Positions 1-9,620 are shown, counted from the first letter of the stretch. The stretch is 64,000 nucleotides of DNA from Phyllobacterium brassicacearum (GCF_003010955.1 NZ_PGGO01000021.1:1-64000), one strand, 5' to 3'. Notes: generated by a model from the sequence alone, not told the origin. Numbers and translations: made by a program.

Positions 1-2
1 CC

Positions 3-143
3 TGTGGCCTTTTGCAGGGCGGCAGCGTCACCGCCCCGATCAAGAAGGGCGAACTGATCACCAGCGCCAATGCCGCCCCCGCGCAAGGCTCGAAGATCGT
101 CGAACTCAGGGCTCGCCAGGACAAGCTCGTCTACGGGCTGTAG
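3..143 (+). CDS. C-terminal end of a probable SAF-domain NAD(P)-dependent oxidoreductase (partial)
   Basis: Only the last 46 codons are inside the window; the frame is open from the left edge to a TAG at 141-143. The tail contains APIKKGELIT followed by an IVELRARQD stretch. This resembles the C-terminal SAF domain of homoserine-dehydrogenase-like oxidoreductases, where KKGE(L/I)IT is a typical turn. The call rests on this short tail, so the enzyme identity is tentative. No terminator hairpin is obvious directly after the stop. It is unrelated in sequence to the genes that follow. Confidence 0.45.
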   Translation, partial: CGLLQGGSVTAPIKKGELITSANAAPAQGSKIVELRARQDKLVYGL

Positions 144-376
144 GAAACGAAATCGGATATCGGGAATTAGCCGCCTGGCCATGCGAGAACAGTCGTTTAT
201 TTCGCGCGCGAAACGAGCTTGATTTGTGTCGTGATAACAACTTGTTAGAGAAACGCCAGGTACTCCACTGAACGCAAATTTATCTGTGCAAAACTATCTG
301 CTCCTTGAAAAAGACTGGTTCGCCATCAATATTAATAAATGGTTAACGACCGAGTCTTTGATGACGGGAGCATGGT

Positions 377-736
377 GTGCCAGCCTATCAAGTCAAGTTC
401 GCTTATCTGACAAAGTATAAACAGACACGTCATCTGTTCCATCAGCTTGTTATTGCCGAAGACGAGGCAAGTGCGCTGGCACGCGGCAGGACGATGATGA
501 GCAAACGTTCGCCCAACGCCCGTATCGTGCACGAATCCTGTGTACTGCGACCAGACAGTTCCGAGGTCGAAAGTGCGACGGCGCAAGGATGGACACTCAA
601 CGACAATTGGTGGTCCCGTCCTATCAAACCGGATGATGATCTCGCTGCCATCGCCAAGCATGGCTTTGCGCACAGTAACCACATCCATGCCAAATCTGCC
701 ATGGATTGCGTTGCAATCGACAAACGAGCGGCTTAA
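377..736 (+). CDS. Hypothetical protein, 119 aa
   Basis: The GTG start at 377 lies 6-7 bases after a GACGGGAG Shine-Dalgarno-like stretch (363-370). The protein is soluble with no signal peptide, mixed alpha/beta in character, and contains a GWTLNDNWW segment near the middle and a histidine-rich HSNHIH patch near the C-terminus. No family is recognised. It runs convergent to the dioxygenase gene and overlaps its 3' end by 4 bases. Codon use looks like that of the neighbouring genes, which favours a real gene over chance. Confidence 0.5.
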   Translation: MPAYQVKFAYLTKYKQTRHLFHQLVIAEDEASALARGRTMMSKRSPNARIVHESCVLRPDSSEVESATAQGWTLNDNWWSRPIKPDDDLAAIAKHGFAHSNHIHAKSAMDCVAIDKRAA

Positions 737-1572
737 AGATCCGTCCTTACGTTCCACAATTCAGGAAACAGTACGACGTCAAGCATCTTGCGCAGATAAT
801 TGACGCCTGATGTTCCGCCGGTACCAGTCTTGAAACCGATAATGCGCTCCACCGTCGTGACATGGTTGAAACGCCAGCGGCGGAAATAGTCTTCAAAGTC
901 CACCAGTTTTTCCGCCAGTTCGTAAAGAGGCCAGTGTGCTTCTGGATTGCGGTAGATTGTCAACCATGCATCACGTACGCTGTCATTGGCGTGATAGGGC
1001 AGCGCGCAGTTGCGGTCGGTTACGGATTTGTCGATGGCAAAACCCTTGCGGACCAAAAGCCGGATCGACTGGTCGTAAATGCTGGGCGCCTGCAGGATTT
1101 CCTTGAGCCATGCGTGAATAGCCGGCCTGTGTTCGTGTGGGCGCATCATTGCCGCATTCTTGTTGCCGGCAAGAAATTCGATCGCTCGATATTGGAATGA
1201 CTGGAAACCCGACGACATGCCGAGCGCTTCGCGAAATGTTGTGTATTCGCTTGGCGTCATTGTCCTCAAGACATCCCATGCTGAATTCAACTGGTCGAGG
1301 ATGCGCGAAACGCGCGCCAGCATTTTGAAGGACGGGGCCAGATCATCCCTTGCAATGTGATCGCAGACCGATGTGAGCTCGTGGATGACCAGCCGCATCC
1401 AGATTTCCGATGCCTGATGCTGTACGATGAAAAGCATCTCGTCATGAGCAGCCGAAAGGGGAGATTGTGCGGTCAGAATCTTGTCCAGATGCAGATAATC
1501 CCCATAGGACATATGATCGTCGAACGACATCTGCGCGCCTTCAGCTTCCGGATCATAGGGTGTACGTGTCAT
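733..1572 (-). CDS. kynA: Tryptophan 2,3-dioxygenase
   Basis: Haem enzyme that opens the indole ring of L-tryptophan with O2 to give N-formylkynurenine, the first step of the kynurenine pathway in the cytosol. At 279 aa it has the normal bacterial length. Visible family hallmarks are the YGDYLHLD start, the substrate-pocket [11 protein letters not shown] segment, the haem-ligand [13 protein letters not shown] stretch and the GTGGTSGV loop that binds the substrate carboxylate. Its ATG overlaps the stop of the kynureninase gene by 4 bases, so the two are translationally coupled in one minus-strand operon behind the GntR regulator. Confidence 0.96.
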   Translation of the reverse strand: MTRTPYDPEAEGAQMSFDDHMSYGDYLHLDKILTAQSPLSAAHDEMLFIVQHQASEIWMRLVIHELTSVCDHIARDDLAPSFKMLARVSRILDQLNSAWDVLRTMTPSEYTTFREALGMSSGFQSFQYRAIEFLAGNKNAAMMRPHEHRPAIHAWLKEILQAPSIYDQSIRLLVRKGFAIDKSVTDRNCALPYHANDSVRDAWLTIYRNPEAHWPLYELAEKLVDFEDYFRRWRFNHVTTVERIIGFKTGTGGTSGVNYLRKMLDVVLFPELWNVRTDL

Positions 1573-2816
1573 GTGACGGCTCCCCTCACTTGAAATTCGG
1601 GTGCGTCCCAGGCGCGCGTCTCAAGGATATCCCTGAGTATCGCCGCCGCCTGTTTCACCTCTGCAAATTTCAGGTAGAGCGGCGTCATGCCGAAGCGAAT
1701 AATGTCCGGTGCACGGAAATCACCGACGACGCCGCGGGCAATCAAGGCTTGCATGATGGCGTAGCCATTATCGCAGGAATAGGACACCTGACTGCCGCGC
1801 CGGTCCGCATCGCGGGGTGTCACCAGCTTCAATCCGAATTCATCGGCAAAGCTGTCGACTTCCTGAATGAATAGATCGCACAGGGTTACAGATTTTGCCC
1901 GCACCGCCGTCATGTCGACATCGTCCCAAAGCGACATCGCCTCATCCATGGCCACCATGGCGAGCACTGGAGGAGTTCCGCAGAGGTACTGCTCGATGTT
2001 GCTTGACGGTGCGTAGGACGGGTCAAAGTCGAACGGAGCGCGGTGCCCGAACCAGCCCGAAAGTGGCTGGCGGAACCCACCCATATGGCGCGGATTAACA
2101 TAAAGAAACGCCGGTGCACCCGGGCCGCCGTTCAGGTATTTGTAACCGCAGCCAATGGCGAAATCGGCGCCTGCGCCCGTGAGGTCGACGGGCATGGCAC
2201 CGGCCGTATGGCACAGATCCCAGATGACCAGGATGCCCTTGTCATGCGCCATCTTGGTGAGCGCTGCCATGTCGTGGCGGTAGCCGTTTCGATAATTGAC
2301 ATGGGTTAGCATCAGTACCGCCGCATCTTCATCCAGCATGTCCGGAATATCTGACGGCGCGTCAGACAGGACCAGGCGATGGCCCTTGCCGATCTGCTTT
2401 GCAACGCCCTGCGCAATGTAAAGATCGGTTGGGAAGTTATCCCGTTCGGAAATGATCTTGCTGCGGCCCGGATTGAGATCGAGCGCGGCGGACAGGACCT
2501 TGAACAGATTGATTGAGGTACTGTCTGCGGTAACAACAGACCCATCTCCTGCGCCAATCAAGTTGGCGATCTTCCGACCGACCCGCTGGGGAAGATGCAC
2601 CCAGTCGGCAGTGTTCCAGCTGCGTATCAGTTGTTCACCCCACTCCTCGCTGATTGTCTTCGCCACCCGCTGCCGGACCGTTTTCGGCAAGGCACCAAGG
2701 GAATTCCCGTCAAGGTAGAGCACGCCATCAGGCAGGTCGAACCTGTCGCGGTAACTGCGCAATGGATCGGTGAAGTCCGCTTGCTCGGCGTCGATCTTGG
2801 TTATGGTGCTGTGCAT
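1569..2816 (-). CDS. kynU: Kynureninase
   Basis: PLP enzyme that cleaves L-kynurenine to anthranilate and L-alanine. At 415 aa it matches the family. The N-terminal YLDGNSLG motif, the phosphate-binding [11 protein letters not shown] loop and the Schiff-base lysine (about K226, in [12 protein letters not shown]) are all visible. The gene is preceded by an 18-base gap after the GntR regulator and followed by a 4-base overlap with the dioxygenase, so all three form one operon. With the arylformamidase at 6.5 kb the window encodes every step from tryptophan to anthranilate. Confidence 0.96.
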   Translation of the reverse strand: MHSTITKIDAEQADFTDPLRSYRDRFDLPDGVLYLDGNSLGALPKTVRQRVAKTISEEWGEQLIRSWNTADWVHLPQRVGRKIANLIGAGDGSVVTADSTSINLFKVLSAALDLNPGRSKIISERDNFPTDLYIAQGVAKQIGKGHRLVLSDAPSDIPDMLDEDAAVLMLTHVNYRNGYRHDMAALTKMAHDKGILVIWDLCHTAGAMPVDLTGAGADFAIGCGYKYLNGGPGAPAFLYVNPRHMGGFRQPLSGWFGHRAPFDFDPSYAPSSNIEQYLCGTPPVLAMVAMDEAMSLWDDVDMTAVRAKSVTLCDLFIQEVDSFADEFGLKLVTPRDADRRGSQVSYSCDNGYAIMQALIARGVVGDFRAPDIIRFGMTPLYLKFAEVKQAAAILRDILETRAWDAPEFQVRGAVT

Positions 2817-2834
2817 TTGTTTCCTCTTTTCAGA

Positions 2835-3578
2835 TCAGGCAGCCGCGTCGAATCCCGATATGCCGCCGGCCTTGGCGAGCTTCAGAAAAGCCTCCTTCGC
2901 AAGGCGCACATGATCCACCATCAGGGCTTCCGCCTTTATCTTGTCGCGATCGAGCGCCGCTTGCATGAGTGCGGTATGTGCATCGATCCCCAACGCCTCC
3001 CTTGACAACACGCCGAGTACGTGGCCGCCCTTTTGTTCAGCGGCGCGATTTAGGTGATCGATACGCAGGATGATGTGGCGGCGATAGCGCTGCAACTGCG
3101 CATTGATCTGCTGCGCGAAATTCATCAGCCAGATCGAGGAAGCGCCAGCGATCAACGCAAAGTGAAACTCCGTGTGCGCGGCGTCCCAAAGGTCTATCGC
3201 TTCCGACTGGGAAAATGAGTTGGGTACCTGACACTTGGACAAGCGATAATGCGCACCGACCAGATTGACTTCCCAATTACCGTCACCCTTTTCAATGGAG
3301 CGCACGAGAAGTTGGGTTTCTATAGCCGAGCGCGCCGATTCAAGATCTTCAAGCTCTTCAAGTGTTACGGTCGCGACCCGAAAGCCCTTGTTGGCTTCGG
3401 TTGTAACAAAGTTTTCAGCGTGCAGGCGGTTTAAGGCTTCCCGCACAGGAGTTGCACTGCTGCCAAGCTCCTGGGCGAGCGCGCGCAAGCGCAGCGATTG
3501 GCCCGGTCGCAACCCTCCGTTGAGAATGCGGGATCGCAGCGCCGCATAAAGGCTTTCAGATTTTACGCTCTCGGCCAT
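2835..3578 (-). CDS. GntR-family (FCD-type) regulator of the kynurenine locus
   Basis: DNA-binding repressor-type protein, 247 aa. The N-terminal winged helix contains LRPGQSLRLRALAQELG and SSATPVREALNRLHAE, the standard GntR recognition region. The C-terminal half is all-helical, as in the FCD ligand-binding class. I chose the ATG at 3578 because AAGGGG sits about 7 bases upstream; an in-frame ATG 14 codons earlier has no such site. The gene leads the operon with kynU and kynA and diverges from the ABC transporter. Control by tryptophan or kynurenine is inferred from position only. Confidence 0.88.
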   Translation of the reverse strand: MAESVKSESLYAALRSRILNGGLRPGQSLRLRALAQELGSSATPVREALNRLHAENFVTTEANKGFRVATVTLEELEDLESARSAIETQLLVRSIEKGDGNWEVNLVGAHYRLSKCQVPNSFSQSEAIDLWDAAHTEFHFALIAGASSIWLMNFAQQINAQLQRYRRHIILRIDHLNRAAEQKGGHVLGVLSREALGIDAHTALMQAALDRDKIKAEALMVDHVRLAKEAFLKLAKAGGISGFDAAA

Positions 3579-3608
3579 CGTTTCCCCTTCGGCCTTGTGG
3601 CATTTAGT

Positions 3609-3620
3609 ATTGTATATCAT
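3609..3620. promoter_or_regulatory. Candidate GntR operator between the divergent kyn operon and transporter
   Basis: ATTGTATATCAT is an imperfect palindrome with a TGTATA core. It resembles the TTGTATACAA-like operators known for FCD-type GntR regulators. It lies in the AT-rich 107-base divergent spacer, 31 bases upstream of the regulator start and 66 bases upstream of the binding-protein start, so one site could serve both promoters. The functional call is inference. Confidence 0.35.
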
Positions 3621-3685
3621 TTCACGCTTGTTATATTATTTTCAAGCCTCTGGAGGCGGGACAATCAAAAAAGGGAGAAATATCG

Positions 3686-4660
3686 ATGATCGGCGCAAAG
3701 CATATGGTGCGCACAGCGCTCGCCGCGGCACTTGGAATAGGCCTCGGCCTCGGAACAGCCTTTGCTGAAACGAAGATCGGCGTTGCTCAATTTGGCAAGC
3801 ACCCGCAGCTGGACGAAACAGTCGCTGCTTTCAAGGCGGAGCTTGCAAAGCTTGGCGTCGCTGATGCCGTCTACGACGAGCTGCAGGTCAATTTTGACGC
3901 GACGCTTATCCCGCAGATGGTCACCAAGCTCGTTTCCGGGAGTCCGAAGCTTATCCTTGCTGTGACGACACCGGTCGCTCAGGGCGCCCGGCAGATCGTT
4001 GGCAACTCCGGCACGCCGGTTGTATTTGCGGCTGTGACCGACCCGGTTGCGGCCAAACTGACACCTTCCTGGGAAGCCGGCGATACCGGCATGACCGGCG
4101 CGTCCGACCTGCAGGACGTCGGCTCGGTGGTAAAATTCATCAGGAAGCTGCTGCCGGACGCAAAACGGCTCGCCTATCTCTATAATCCCGGCGAAGACAA
4201 TGACGTTGCAGTGCTGAAGCTGATCAAGGAGGCTACTGCCGCCGAAGGAATGGAGCTGGTGGAGGTCGGTATCGATAACACAAATGATATTCCGATCCGT
4301 GTCAGCTCGCTCGCCGGCAAGGCGGATGTGATCTATGTGCCGGGTTCGAATCTGGTTCAGCCAGCTGTTCCTGCTGTTGCTGCCGCGGCCTTCAACGTCA
4401 ATATCCCGATTGTCAATGCCTCCGCCCAGGCCGTCCGTGATGGTCTCGTCGCCGCTGCTTTCGAGGTTTCCTACACGAAGGTCGGCCAGAATGCTGCCAA
4501 GCTCGCTTCCGAGATCATTGCAGGCAAGTCTCCGGCAAGCCTTGCCCCGATCAAGCCGACTTACGAGGATCACACGGCACTGATCAACGAGGCTGTTCTG
4601 GCGAAAACTGGTCAGAAAGTCCCCGATAGCCTCAAAGATTGCGAGTGTTTCGTCAAATAA
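3686..4660 (+). CDS. TrpX-type ABC transporter substrate-binding protein
   Basis: Periplasmic binding protein of the ABC_sub_bind family (COG2984, PF04392), 324 aa, with a signal peptide ending in GTAFA before ETKIGVAQFG. The family pattern of two Rossmann-like lobes is visible (ETKIGVAQF, VTTPVAQGARQ, FAAVTDPVAAKL, RLAYLYNPGE). The ATG at 3686 follows AAAGGGAG. Members of this class serve in tryptophan or other aromatic amino-acid import. Its place opposite kynU-kynA and before an arylformamidase supports tryptophan or kynurenine as cargo (inference). Confidence 0.88.
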   Translation: MIGAKHMVRTALAAALGIGLGLGTAFAETKIGVAQFGKHPQLDETVAAFKAELAKLGVADAVYDELQVNFDATLIPQMVTKLVSGSPKLILAVTTPVAQGARQIVGNSGTPVVFAAVTDPVAAKLTPSWEAGDTGMTGASDLQDVGSVVKFIRKLLPDAKRLAYLYNPGEDNDVAVLKLIKEATAAEGMELVEVGIDNTNDIPIRVSSLAGKADVIYVPGSNLVQPAVPAVAAAAFNVNIPIVNASAQAVRDGLVAAAFEVSYTKVGQNAAKLASEIIAGKSPASLAPIKPTYEDHTALINEAVLAKTGQKVPDSLKDCECFVK

Positions 4661-4687
4661 GCCTTCTACTTTTGTCTACAAGCATAT

Positions 4688-4720
4688 AGTTCCTGCGCCA
4701 GCGAAGGCGCAGGAACTTTT
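4688..4720 (+). terminator. Intrinsic terminator or attenuator after the binding-protein gene
   Basis: A perfect 12-bp stem (AGTTCCTGCGCC with GGCGCAGGAACT) and six-base loop is followed by a short T run. It stands between the binding-protein gene and the ATPase gene of the same transporter. Partial termination here would yield more binding protein than membrane subunits, a common arrangement. Confidence 0.8.
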
Positions 4721-4758
4721 GTTACGGGGCTCATTGCTCTGGTTTACGAGGCTTATAC

Positions 4759-5553
4759 ATGACGACAGATATGCTAGCCGTAACTGGCGGCACCAAGATT
4801 TTCTATCGCGGCACGCAGGATGAGCGCCGGGCGCTTGACGGTCTTGATATCGCACTGAAGCCGGCAGATTTCTGCATCGTTATCGGTAGCAATGGTGCGG
4901 GCAAGTCGAGTTTTCTCAATGCGGTGTCCGGCAAGCTGCCGCTGGATTCCGGCCGCATCTCCATCGATGGCCAGGATGTCACAAAACTCAACGCCCATCG
5001 TCGCGCGCAGTTCATTGCCCGGGTGTTCCAGGATCCGATGATCGGCACGGCGCCGACGATGACCATCGGCGAAAACATGCTACTGGCGGAACTGCGCGGC
5101 AAACGACGCGGTTTTTCCTATGGCCTCACCGCCGCACGCCGCGCCAGATACAGCGACCAGCTTGCCGAACTCAACCTCGGCCTTGAAAAGCGGCTGGATA
5201 TGGCGGTTGGACTCCTCTCCGGCGGCCAGCGCCAGTCGCTGTCACTCGTCATGGCCGTATCGACGCAGCCAAAGCTCATGCTGCTCGACGAGCATACGGC
5301 AGCCCTTGATCCCCGAACGGCAAAGCTTGTCATGGATACAACCGTCCGGGCTGTGGAAGAACTGCAGCTGACAACGCTGATGGTCACCCACAACATGGAG
5401 CACGCAATCAAATACGGCAACAAAATCGTCATGATGGATGCAGGCAAGGTTCTGGTCGAAATCGGTCAGGAGGAAAAACGGGGGATCACCGTGTCCGACC
5501 TGATTGACCGCTTCCATACCAAATCTGATGCCATAGCACTGCAGGGGAGTTGA
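4759..5553 (+). CDS. ABC transporter ATP-binding protein (TrpZ/COG1101 type)
   Basis: Cytosolic ATPase, 264 aa, that powers the TrpX-like importer. The Walker A motif (GSNGAGKS, about residue 43), the Q-loop region FQDPMIG, the signature LLSGGQRQSLSL, Walker B LMLLDEHTAALD and the switch histidine in MVTHNME are all present. The VFQDPMIGTAPTMTIGEN stretch is characteristic of COG1101 ATPases that partner TrpX-class binding proteins. Its stop is only 2 bases from the chosen start of the permease gene, so the two are one translational unit. Confidence 0.92.
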   Translation: MTTDMLAVTGGTKIFYRGTQDERRALDGLDIALKPADFCIVIGSNGAGKSSFLNAVSGKLPLDSGRISIDGQDVTKLNAHRRAQFIARVFQDPMIGTAPTMTIGENMLLAELRGKRRGFSYGLTAARRARYSDQLAELNLGLEKRLDMAVGLLSGGQRQSLSLVMAVSTQPKLMLLDEHTAALDPRTAKLVMDTTVRAVEELQLTTLMVTHNMEHAIKYGNKIVMMDAGKVLVEIGQEEKRGITVSDLIDRFHTKSDAIALQGS

Positions 5554-5555
5554 TC

Positions 5556-6467
5556 ATGGACGTTTTCAGCAGTTTCTACGGTCTGATCCCGGTCACAATT
5601 GCACAGAGCCTGATCGTCTCCTTCGTCGTTCTTGGCGTCATGTTGCCATTTCGCATCCTGAACTTTCCCGATCTGACATCGGAAGGGGCATTTCCGCTCG
5701 GAGGATGCGTGTGCGGTACGCTGATCACCGCTGGAATTAATCCCTTCCTGGCTTGTGCTGTTGCATTGGTTTGCGGCTTTGCAGCCGGATGCACTACGGC
5801 CTTCATCCACCTGCGTTTCAAGATCAATACTCTGCTCGCAGGCATTCTCGTCATGACGATGCTATACAGCATCAATCTGCGCATTATGGGCCGCACCAAT
5901 ATTCCTCTGTTCACCTATGACGCAGTGTTCACTATCCTGGCCGGAGCCTCCGCCAATTTTCCTTCCGTCAAGATTCTGATCGTCGGGCTGCTTATCGCCC
6001 TGGTCGTGGCCGGGATGCTCTATTTCTTCATGTCGGAAAAAGGCACGTCCATGCGGGCTGTCGGTGCAAGCCCGGATATGGCGGAAGCGCAGGGGATCAA
6101 TGTCGGCACAGCCACGATTATCGGCGTTGGCGCCGCCAGCGCACTGTCGGCGACCGGCGGCAGTATCATGGTGCAAACGCAGGGCTTCGCTGACGTCAAC
6201 ATGGGGTTTGGTATCCTGATCAATGGCCTTGCTGCACTGATCATCGGCGAGGCCATCACTGGTCGCCAGACAATTCTGCGGCAGGTCCTTGCCCCAGTTG
6301 TTGGCTCGCTGGTCTATTACCAGCTGATCTCGTTCTGTCTTACGCTTGGCCTCGCCCCCGCTGATTTGAAATTTGCAACAGGGGCGTTCGTGCTGCTGAT
6401 GCTTGCCCTGCCAAATCTGCGCAAATCCGGTGGCGGGGTTCAAATACGGGAAAAAGTCAGGGAGTAG
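5556..6467 (+). CDS. ABC transporter permease (TrpY/COG4120 type)
   Basis: Inner-membrane subunit, 303 aa, with about eight hydrophobic spans and the branched-chain-permease-like core LTSEGAFPLGGCV and SMRAVGASPDMAEAQGIN (coupling helix). I prefer the ATG at 5556, which has CAGGGGAG 6-7 bases upstream; a TTG at 5550 would overlap the ATPase stop but sits almost on the Shine-Dalgarno site. It completes the importer with the binding protein and ATPase and is followed after 28 bases by the arylformamidase. Confidence 0.92.
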   Translation: MDVFSSFYGLIPVTIAQSLIVSFVVLGVMLPFRILNFPDLTSEGAFPLGGCVCGTLITAGINPFLACAVALVCGFAAGCTTAFIHLRFKINTLLAGILVMTMLYSINLRIMGRTNIPLFTYDAVFTILAGASANFPSVKILIVGLLIALVVAGMLYFFMSEKGTSMRAVGASPDMAEAQGINVGTATIIGVGAASALSATGGSIMVQTQGFADVNMGFGILINGLAALIIGEAITGRQTILRQVLAPVVGSLVYYQLISFCLTLGLAPADLKFATGAFVLLMLALPNLRKSGGGVQIREKVRE

Positions 6468-6495
6468 ATTGGAGCGGCTGCACGGGGAGAGAGTC

Positions 6496-7332
6496 ATGAA
6501 CAATGCTGACGCTACGGACTGGGACGACGCCTACTCGAATTTTGCCTACATTCCGGGCGGTCATGAATATCCGGCCAGGTGGCTCGCGCTCGCTGCGCAA
6601 TTCCGCGAGGAGATGAACGACAAAGGTCTTCTGAAACCGGATCTGAGTTACGGCCCGCATAGACGCAACCGGCTCGATCTGTTCATGCCCCTGGAAGAAT
6701 TGAACGGTCTCGTTGTCTTTGTCCACGGTGGCTATTGGATGGAAGATTTCGACAAATCTGCCTGGTCGCATCTGGCGAAGGGTGCGCTCGCCCATCGTTA
6801 CGCAGTTGCCGTGCCATCCTATGCGCTTTGCCCGGAAGTGCGCGTCAGCGATATCACGGTCCAGGTTGGCCTGGCGATCACTCGAGCGGCAAGCGAAATA
6901 GCGGGTCCCGTCCATCTAACGGGACATTCTGCGGGCGGACATCTGGTCGCTCGCATGGTGACGTCGACATCGCCTTTGGCGCAAGCTGTCCGGCAGCGCA
7001 TCCGCAAGACTGTGCCGATCTCCCCTCTTGTCGATCTGCGACCGCTGATGAGAACCGAGATGAATAAAACACTGCAGCTCGATGCAGTCGAAGCGCGACT
7101 GGAGAGCCCTGCTCTTCTGGAGCCACAGGAAGGCGTCGAGGTGACAGCCTGGGTTGGCGCCGCCGAGCGACCGGAATTCGTGCGGCAGAACTCTCTGCTT
7201 GCAAATATCTGGTCGGGTTTTGATTGTCGTATCGATGCGGTCAAGGAACTCGGCAAGCATCATGCGAACATTATTGAGGGGCTGATGGAACCTGATCATC
7301 CGCTGACACGGAGGCTGTTGTGCCTGCAATGA
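6496..7332 (+). CDS. Arylformamidase (kynurenine formamidase), alpha/beta-hydrolase type
   Basis: Predicted to hydrolyse N-formylkynurenine to kynurenine and formate, the step between kynA and kynU. It is an alpha/beta hydrolase of 278 aa with the oxyanion motif HGGYW, the nucleophile elbow GHSAGGH and a C-terminal catalytic histidine in GKHHANI. It resembles the AFMID-type serine hydrolases rather than the metal-dependent KynB family. The ATG at 6496 follows GGGGAGAGAG, whereas the frame extends further upstream into the permease gene without a good start. Being last in the transporter operon strongly supports the kynurenine role, though the substrate is inferred. Confidence 0.82.
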   Translation: MNNADATDWDDAYSNFAYIPGGHEYPARWLALAAQFREEMNDKGLLKPDLSYGPHRRNRLDLFMPLEELNGLVVFVHGGYWMEDFDKSAWSHLAKGALAHRYAVAVPSYALCPEVRVSDITVQVGLAITRAASEIAGPVHLTGHSAGGHLVARMVTSTSPLAQAVRQRIRKTVPISPLVDLRPLMRTEMNKTLQLDAVEARLESPALLEPQEGVEVTAWVGAAERPEFVRQNSLLANIWSGFDCRIDAVKELGKHHANIIEGLMEPDHPLTRRLLCLQ

Positions 7333-7350
7333 GAAACTCCGGACAAACAA

Positions 7351-7389
7351 AAAGCTGCCAGCGCTGGGATTTCGCACTGGCAGCTTTTT
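7351..7389. terminator. Bidirectional intrinsic terminator
   Basis: An 11-bp stem (AAAGCTGCCAG with CTGGCAGCTTT) has A residues on the left flank and T residues on the right, so it can end transcripts from both sides. It lies between the plus-strand arylformamidase and the minus-strand XRE gene. Confidence 0.85.
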
Positions 7390-7416
7390 GAATACCGATT
7401 TATTAATTTATTGATT

Positions 7417-7677
7417 TCAGGCGCTTAGGCGCTTCGACTCTTCAATTGTCATTGCATTGCTCGGAAGACCGAGCGCATGAGCAATACGTTCCAGTTTGCC
7501 AGGATCTGAATTCTGACCGCTTTCGATTGTTTCGATTTCAAGGCTGGTCAGACCACATGCAACGGCCAGATCCTCGACGGAATATCCGAATTGTTCGCGA
7601 AATGCCCTTACAATATTTGTACCATTGGCTAGCGCCGTGGAAATTGCTTCTGGCAATGAATAGTCGCTGTTGTTCAT
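7417..7677 (-). CDS. Small XRE-family helix-turn-helix protein
   Basis: A single HTH domain of 86 aa. The segment YSVEDLAVACGLTSLEIETIESGQ is a five-helix Cro/CI fold and is followed by GKLERIAHALGLP. The ATG at 7677 was chosen because AGGAG lies 8 bases upstream; the frame remains open 25 codons further but has no ribosome site there. It stands alone between two terminator or spacer regions, and no partner toxin gene is adjacent. Target genes are unknown. Confidence 0.82.
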   Translation of the reverse strand: MNNSDYSLPEAISTALANGTNIVRAFREQFGYSVEDLAVACGLTSLEIETIESGQNSDPGKLERIAHALGLPSNAMTIEESKRLSA

Positions 7678-7942
7678 CGCTTTGCTCCTAACGTGAAAGG
7701 TTTGGTTAACAAATCGGAAGGCCGAACTTATACGTCCATCGCGCACGATCAAGCCTTTTATGACGCTTCACAAAAAACGTGAACGGAAAACCCGTTATGC
7801 ACCTGCCATATTGTGGTGCCAGATTTCATTAGAGTGTCGACGTTGCGGATTGTTAACGCGACCAATTACTGAAGAATATCAGTGGATTGTTACGCTACTG
7901 TGTCACTGGTAACAGGCTATATATAGGAGCGAAGCCAAAAAA

Positions 7943-8125
7943 ATGAAACATCACTCCAGGAATTATTTTACCACCTTTTTTCTGGTAATTGTAACATTTG
8001 CTTCGATACTTTCCGGCTGCGCGCGGGTTTATTATGGCAGTTTCCGCTATGATGCTGCTTGTGTGGACTCCGATCCTCGTTACCCGGGCGAGAGTCCGGT
8101 CTGTGTCATCAAAAAGACGCGATAG
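7943..8125 (+). CDS. Small predicted lipoprotein, 60 aa
   Basis: A lysine/histidine start (MKHHSRN) leads to a hydrophobic segment ending in the lipobox LSGC (Cys at about residue 26), so it should be lipidated and membrane-anchored. The mature part has two further cysteines and a basic KKTR end. A GGAG lies at 7926-7929, rather far (13 bases) from the ATG. The region upstream is AT-rich and plausible as a promoter. No family is recognised. The 265 bases between this gene and the XRE gene hold nothing else recognisable. Confidence 0.55.
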   Translation: MKHHSRNYFTTFFLVIVTFASILSGCARVYYGSFRYDAACVDSDPRYPGESPVCVIKKTR

Positions 8126-8171
8126 GGGACCGGCGACGCGCTGATGTCGCCAGTTCCGATGTTTATTCCAG

Positions 8172-8816
8172 CTACTGGACCGCGATATCGAAAGCCGCCA
8201 GCGTTTTTGCCTTGATTTCATCGACCGTGACGCCTGGCGCGATCTCGATCAGCGTCATCTTCGGATCGCCGCGGCGCTCGATTGCAAAGACACCGAGGTC
8301 AGTGATTACCAGATCGGTGACCCGCTGCCCGGTCAATGGTAACGTGCATTGCTCCAGGAGCTTTGCTTCGCCCTTGGCCTCGTGTTCCATGACAACGACA
8401 ACCTTCTTTACGCCGGCAACCAGGTCCATCGCACCGCCCATGCCCTTGACCATCTTGCCTGGCACCATCCAGTTGGCAAGGTCGCCGTTGCGCGCCACCT
8501 GCATCGCGCCCAGGATCGACAAGTCGATATGGCCGCCGCGGATCATCCCAAAACTGTCGGCGCCGGAGAAATAGCTTGTCGTTGGAAGCTCGGTAATGGT
8601 CTGCTTGCCGGCATTGATGAGATCGGCGTCTTCCTCGCCCTCGTAAGGGAAAGGTCCCATGCCTAGCATGCCATTTTCGCTCTGCAGCTGCACGCTCATG
8701 CCGGTGGGAATATAGTTGGCAACCAATGTCGGAATTCCAATGCCGAGATTGACATAGAAACCGTCCTGCAGCTCCTGCGCGGCCCGTTCGGCCATCTGAT
8801 CACGTGTCCAGGCCAT
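8172..8816 (-). CDS. scoB: 3-oxoacid CoA-transferase subunit B
   Basis: Beta subunit (214 aa) of the succinyl-CoA:3-ketoacid CoA-transferase class, which activates acetoacetate or a related 3-oxoacid with CoA from succinyl-CoA. The catalytic glutamate lies in [10 protein letters not shown], and the glycine-rich [13 protein letters not shown] stretch is conserved. The gene starts 1 base after the stop of subunit A. Choice between acetoacetate and 3-oxoadipate cannot be settled from sequence alone; no other beta-ketoadipate genes are nearby, which favours ketone-body or acetoacetate use. Confidence 0.93.
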   Translation of the reverse strand: MAWTRDQMAERAAQELQDGFYVNLGIGIPTLVANYIPTGMSVQLQSENGMLGMGPFPYEGEEDADLINAGKQTITELPTTSYFSGADSFGMIRGGHIDLSILGAMQVARNGDLANWMVPGKMVKGMGGAMDLVAGVKKVVVVMEHEAKGEAKLLEQCTLPLTGQRVTDLVITDLGVFAIERRGDPKMTLIEIAPGVTVDEIKAKTLAAFDIAVQ

Positions 8817-8817
8817 C

Positions 8818-9540
8818 TCAGTTCACCTCACTTGCAGCGATGATGCGCGGACGAGTGGTCCGCTGTTCGATATGTTTGGTTGGATTGGGAACGTGTACGA
8901 TCCGCTTGACGAAAATGCCCGGTGTATGGACCTGATCGGGATCGATATTGCCTGCATCCACCAGATGCTCGACTTCAGCCACTGTGATCCTGGCAGCTGT
9001 TGCCATGATCGGGTTAAAGTTGCGTGCTGTCTTGCGGTACACAAGATTGCCTTCAGTATCGCCCTTGAAGGCATGAACGATGGAAAGATCGGCGAACAGG
9101 CCGCGCTCCATTACGTAGGATTCGCCATCGAACTCGCGAACATCTTTGCCATCAGCAATGATCGTTCCGACACCCGTCTTGGTGTAGAAGGCCGGGACGC
9201 CTGCTCCACCCGCACGGATGCGCTCTGCCAGCGTGCCCTGCGGGTTGAACTCCAATTCGAGCTCGCCGGAGAGATATTGCTGGGCGAACAGCTTGTTCTC
9301 GCCGACATAGGACGAAACCATCTTGCGGATTTGACGTGTCTCAAGCAGGACACCAAGGCCGATGCCATCGACACCCGCATTGTTGGAAATCACGGTCAGG
9401 TCTTTTACGCCGGAATCGCGGATTGCGTAGATCAGCGCCTCGGGAATGCCGCAGAGACCGAAACCGCCAGCCATGATGGTCATGCCATCGAACAGCAGGC
9501 CGTCCAGCGCCGCACTTACCTTTGAATGAACTTTTCTCAA
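8818..9540 (-). CDS. scoA: 3-oxoacid CoA-transferase subunit A
   Basis: Alpha subunit (240 aa) with the CoA-transferase family I signature [10 protein letters not shown] and the [11 protein letters not shown] segment. I place the start at a TTG (9540) because GGGAGG lies 6 bases upstream and the product then has the usual length. The frame is open another 30 codons, but that extension has no family resemblance. Together with scoB it forms a two-gene operon diverging from the PAS-LuxR regulator, which is the obvious candidate for its control. Confidence 0.92.
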   Translation of the reverse strand: MRKVHSKVSAALDGLLFDGMTIMAGGFGLCGIPEALIYAIRDSGVKDLTVISNNAGVDGIGLGVLLETRQIRKMVSSYVGENKLFAQQYLSGELELEFNPQGTLAERIRAGGAGVPAFYTKTGVGTIIADGKDVREFDGESYVMERGLFADLSIVHAFKGDTEGNLVYRKTARNFNPIMATAARITVAEVEHLVDAGNIDPDQVHTPGIFVKRIVHVPNPTKHIEQRTTRPRIIAASEVN

Positions 9541-9620
9541 GGAAAACCTCCCATTTCTCCATCCTCTGCGTTCAACGGTATGGCTTGTCAGAGGCGCACA
9601 GGTAGTCGTATTAATACTGC

